A stretch of 64,000 nt of DNA, from assembly GCA_028707275.1 (NCBI GenBank), contig JAQTUP010000001.1:558001-622000 (forward strand), written 5' to 3'. This DNA is from Gallionella sp. Lineage in GTDB: Bacteria; Pseudomonadota; Gammaproteobacteria; Burkholderiales; Gallionellaceae. Made by a program: the position numbers and the translations under genes. Below, in pieces: positions 61,210 to 64,000 of this stretch. Under the pieces are notes generated by a model that worked only from the letters and a program-made list of their open reading frames with translations, searched no databases and had not been told where the DNA came from. The first letter of the stretch is position 1; each line of letters begins with the position of its first letter.

Positions 61210-61965
61210 ATGACTACCCCTATCGACATCTCCGAACAAGCCGGCGTGCGTTATCTGCACTTCGGCTCCTCCTGGGTACAAGGCGCGATGCGCATTGCCC
61301 GCCCGTGGAATCTGGAACTCGAATACACCCGCGAAATGATGGCCTCCTTGCTGCTGCGCGAAGAGAAGCGCTGGCCGCGCCGCGTACTGCTGATCGGCCT
61401 GGGAGCCGCGTCGCTGACCAAGTTTCTCTACCGCTATCGCCCCGACGCGCATCTGACCATCGTCGAAATCGAGCCTGACGTGGTCGCTGCCGCACGCCAT
61501 TTTTTCAAATTGCCCGAAGATGACAAGCGCATTCACCTGATTATCGGCGACGGCGCGGAATACATTCTCGGCACCGACAAAAAATTTGACCTGATTCTGG
61601 TGGACGGCTTCAACGAGCACGCGCACCCGGGTCAGCTCAACAGCCTGCCCTTCTATCAGGCGTGCCGCAGCCGCCTCACCGATCAGGGCATCATGGCCGT
61701 GAATCTGTTAGGTTTGTGCAAAGGTGTGCTGGGCGGCTTCGCGCATATTCTCACCGCCTTCGACGACCGCGCGCTGATGTTTCCGTCCTGCGAGAGCGGC
61801 AATACCATCGCCTTTGCCGCCGATGGCGACCAGGTCAGCATCAGCCTGGACGATCTCAAGGCCTCTGCGCTGGCGCTCAAGGAAGAAACCGGCATGAATC
61901 TGTTACCGACCATGACGCGCCTGGCACAGGCGAAGACCTGCACCAATAACCTGCTGGTTTTATAG
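61210..61965 (+). CDS. Spermidine-synthase-like methyltransferase-fold protein
   Basis: 251 residues. The Rossmann core has VLLIGLGAASLTKFLYR, the acidic residue in TIVEIEPDVVAAAR and IGDGAEYI, then LILVDGFNEHAHPG. These match the spermidine/spermine synthase superfamily. The polyamine-binding region is poorly conserved and no speD or other polyamine gene is adjacent, so the substrate is uncertain. Divergent from the exonuclease gene; lemA follows 66 bases later. Confidence 0.82.
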   Translation: MTTPIDISEQAGVRYLHFGSSWVQGAMRIARPWNLELEYTREMMASLLLREEKRWPRRVLLIGLGAASLTKFLYRYRPDAHLTIVEIEPDVVAAARHFFKLPEDDKRIHLIIGDGAEYILGTDKKFDLILVDGFNEHAHPGQLNSLPFYQACRSRLTDQGIMAVNLLGLCKGVLGGFAHILTAFDDRALMFPSCESGNTIAFAADGDQVSISLDDLKASALALKEETGMNLLPTMTRLAQAKTCTNNLLVL

Positions 61966-62031
61966 CGCGATCAATACCACAAGACTGCGTTTTGCTTTAG
62001 CATACGCTATCGTCAACATCGGGGGACTGTC

Positions 62032-62598
62032 ATGAACAGCCTAATTTTACTGGGCATCACGGTGGTGGTGCTCATCTACGGCGTCAGCCTGTATAACCAT
62101 CTGGTCAATCTCAAACATGCAGTGGCCAAAGCATGGGCGAATATCGACGTGCTGCTCAAGCAGCGCCATGACGAGCTGCCCAAGTTAGTGGAAGTATGCA
62201 AGCAATACAAGGCATTCGAACAGAGCACACTGCAAAAGGTGGTCGAGGCGCGCTCGCGGGTGCAGTCCGCGCGCGAGCAGGGCGACATCGGCGCGTTAGG
62301 TCAGGCCGAAGGCATGTTGCGCGCAGGCCTGGGCAGCATCTTTGCCGTGGCGGAGGCCTATCCCGAACTCAAGACCAATGAACATTTCATGCAACTACAG
62401 GCGCGCATCAGCGGCCTTGAGAATACCATCGCCGACCGCCGCGAGTTGTACAACGAATCGGTCAATATTTATAACGTGGGCATCGAACAGTTCCCCGCCG
62501 CGCTGATCGCCAACCTGTTCCACTATGAAGCCAAAACCCTGCTGGAATTTGCAAGCAACGAAAAGACCGACGTGGACATAAAATCGCTGTTCGGCTGA
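62032..62598 (+). CDS. lemA: LemA family protein
   Basis: 188 residues with one N-terminal membrane span (ILLGITVVVLIYGVSLYNHL) and long helices with the family pattern VAKAWANIDVLLKQRHDELPKLVEVCKQY and later YNESVNIYNVGIEQFP. Bacterial LemA is a membrane protein with a mostly cytosolic or periplasmic helical bundle of uncertain role. It is followed by a GIDE-domain membrane protein on the same strand. Confidence 0.92.
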   Translation: MNSLILLGITVVVLIYGVSLYNHLVNLKHAVAKAWANIDVLLKQRHDELPKLVEVCKQYKAFEQSTLQKVVEARSRVQSAREQGDIGALGQAEGMLRAGLGSIFAVAEAYPELKTNEHFMQLQARISGLENTIADRRELYNESVNIYNVGIEQFPAALIANLFHYEAKTLLEFASNEKTDVDIKSLFG

Positions 62599-62682
62599 CA
62601 GGCATAACGTAGACCCGGCCCATGAAACCCGACGCCCCCTCTCATCCATCGTCCATCATCTCTGCCTGCCAAGGCGAGCATC

Positions 62683-63588
62683 GTGCAAGCCGCCATGCTG
62701 GCGTCATTTCGCCATAGTTACGCCCAACTCGTCACGTCCGGCGCGCAGCTCTTCCTGCTGCTCGCCGGAGTGCACATGGAATCGGCCAGCGGCTGGCTGT
62801 ATTGTCTGGCACTGATGGCCGCCATCAGCCTGGCAGCCTGGCTCTCTGCACTCAACAGACTGCGCGCCATTCGCGGCACACCCACCTCAAAAATCGCAGC
62901 CGCCGCACAAGGTTATGTGGAACTGACAGGACAAGGCGAGCCGTTCGGCGATACGCCCTTGCTTGGCAAACTCACCCATCTGCCCTGCCTTTGGTACCGC
63001 TATAAGGTCGAACACCGCACGTCCCGGGACAAATGGGTGACCACCGACAGCGGCCAGAGCACCGATTCCTTCCTGTTGCAAGACGGCAGCGGCGTGTGTG
63101 TCGTCGATCCTGAAAATGCTGAAATCACCACAAAGCACCGCGAGCACTGGCGAGTTGGCGACTATCGCTACACCGAATGGAAACTGGTTCGGCAAGATAT
63201 GATTTATATCCTGGGCGAATTCAGGACGCAAAACAGTGCGGCGGAATTTGACAGTCGCGCAGAACTCAACGCATTGCTCACCGATTGGAAAAAGGACAGA
63301 CAGGAACTGTTCAGGCGGTTTGATCTGAATCAGGATGGCGAACTGAGCGAGGATGAATGGCAGCTCGCCAGACAGGCGGCCCGGCGGGAAGTGGCAAAGA
63401 TGCAGCGCGACGCGCAAATGATGCCCGATCTGCACATCATCGGTTCCACACAGGATGGCAAACCCTTTCTCATCAGCAACTTCGACGAGAAAAAGCTATC
63501 CAGACGCTTTTTGTTATGGGCATGGGCACATCTGGCGATCTTTTTCGGCGCCATCGTCGGCATCGGCTGGGTACTGCAACACGCCTGA
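62683..63588 (+). CDS. GIDE-domain membrane protein with an EF-hand
   Basis: 301 residues from GTG 62683 (ATG 62695 is possible). Spans lie at about 38-58 and 276-298. The central region resembles the GIDE domain found in MUL1-like E3 ligases and in bacterial partners of LemA (LTHLPCLWYRYKVEHR, SGVCVVDPENAEI). A canonical EF-hand loop, FDLNQDGELSEDEW, is at about 213-226 with all calcium-binding positions. Bacterial members lack the RING finger, as here. Tandem placement after lemA suggests a shared membrane function, possibly calcium-responsive. Confidence 0.75.
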   Translation: MQAAMLASFRHSYAQLVTSGAQLFLLLAGVHMESASGWLYCLALMAAISLAAWLSALNRLRAIRGTPTSKIAAAAQGYVELTGQGEPFGDTPLLGKLTHLPCLWYRYKVEHRTSRDKWVTTDSGQSTDSFLLQDGSGVCVVDPENAEITTKHREHWRVGDYRYTEWKLVRQDMIYILGEFRTQNSAAEFDSRAELNALLTDWKKDRQELFRRFDLNQDGELSEDEWQLARQAARREVAKMQRDAQMMPDLHIIGSTQDGKPFLISNFDEKKLSRRFLLWAWAHLAIFFGAIVGIGWVLQHA

Positions 63589-63684
63589 TCGCCATTCGGA
63601 CGTCTTCAGCCCGGCTTGCCGTTCGGCGCCGGCAAAAAACAGGCAGACGCTGTTAAATCCATTGAATACAGCAAGATGCTGAGG

Positions 63685-63947
63685 CAATCCACATAACCGC
63701 CCACAACGTTATCCACAGATATTGTGGACAACGCCATTTTGCTGCATCCTTGCTTCAACAAAAGTCACGCCCACCTGCTCCTCCTGCCGGATTACATCTG
63801 ATTTCAGAGCAAAAAACGCATTCAGGGGGCTATTTGAACCCCTTGCGCCAAAAAACAAGCAGCCGTATAAAAAACATTACAAAGCATAAAGTTAACAACA
63901 CAACCCACACCACTGCCCACAACTTTATCCACAGATACTGTGGGTAA
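63685..63947. other. DnaA-box clusters, candidate replication origin (oriC)
   Basis: Perfect TTATCCACA boxes lie at 63709-63717 and 63925-63933. Each is followed at the same spacing by an inverted box (TTGTCCACA at 63723-63731, TTACCCACA at 63939-63947), and a weak box CAATCCACA is at 63685-63693. The two clusters share GCCCACAAC and ATCCACAGATA, so they are direct copies. Between them, 63848-63905 is AT-rich with several A-tracts, fitting an unwinding element. No gene is seen from 63589 to the end. Whether dnaA follows outside the window is not visible. Confidence 0.55.
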
Positions 63948-64000
63948 AACCATGCTCGGAGCGTCGCGCCCACCCTGCATCCACCCTCCCCCTTGATGCG

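Overview
The window looks like chromosomal DNA of a betaproteobacterium, most likely of the order Nitrosomonadales and possibly Gallionellaceae. That placement rests on gene content and order (fmdB-DUF502-aspS-nudB, rlmN-pilF-rodZ, pyrG-kdsA-eno-ftsB, rplU-rpmA-obg-proB), moderately high GC, a feoAB ferrous iron system and many PAS/GGDEF proteins. The genus is inferred, not proven. No rRNA, tRNA, CRISPR array, intact transposase or integron integrase was seen.

Layout. 0-7.4 kb is a mostly minus-strand housekeeping block: rodZ (cut by the window edge), pilF, rlmN, ndk, an ankyrin membrane protein, gltX, bamC and dapA. 7.8-9.8 kb is feoAB. 9.8-16.2 kb holds a GspE/PilB-type ATPase and two diguanylate cyclases. 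16.2-20.5 kb is the ftsB-eno-kdsA-pyrG run. Then come acetyl-CoA synthetase, an HD-GYP phosphodiesterase, another PAS-GGDEF protein and mltD (20.7-27.9 kb). 28-34.2 kb has a YqjD/E/K-like trio, trxA, rho, rplU, rpmA, obg and proB. 34-46.4 kb mixes a response regulator with a degenerate GGDEF domain, pbpG, an Atm1-type ABC exporter, a CHASE2-SH3-M48 envelope operon, a 5'-nucleotidase, a DUF1643-like protein, and a clsB-EEP pair.

46.4-50.2 kb is the accessory island: a truncated PIN-domain toxin, a Crp-type regulator, REP-like and direct repeats, and a run of minus-strand gene cassettes (145-aa orphan, 115-aa orphan, ParE/ParD-like toxin-antitoxin). These are bounded by attC-like sites, so the block reads as a cluster of integron cassettes without an integrase. 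50.2-55.3 kb is nadA, nudB, a secreted barnase-like RNase with its barstar, aspS, DUF502 and fmdB. 55.8-63.6 kb carries rhlE, a 50-aa small protein, an SbmA/BacA-like ABC transporter with a structured leader, an OB-fold protein, a DnaQ-like exonuclease, a spermidine-synthase-like protein, lemA and a GIDE/EF-hand protein. The last 400 bp carry two DnaA-box clusters around an AT-rich stretch, a candidate replication origin.

Two repeat themes cross the window. Heptanucleotide tandem arrays of different sequence sit in at least five intergenic gaps, and at proB one appears to supply the ribosome binding site. A dispersed element with ACTGATGTTAC ends is present in three or four copies. c-di-GMP signalling is the dominant regulatory theme: four GGDEF proteins (one probably inactive) and one HD-GYP protein.
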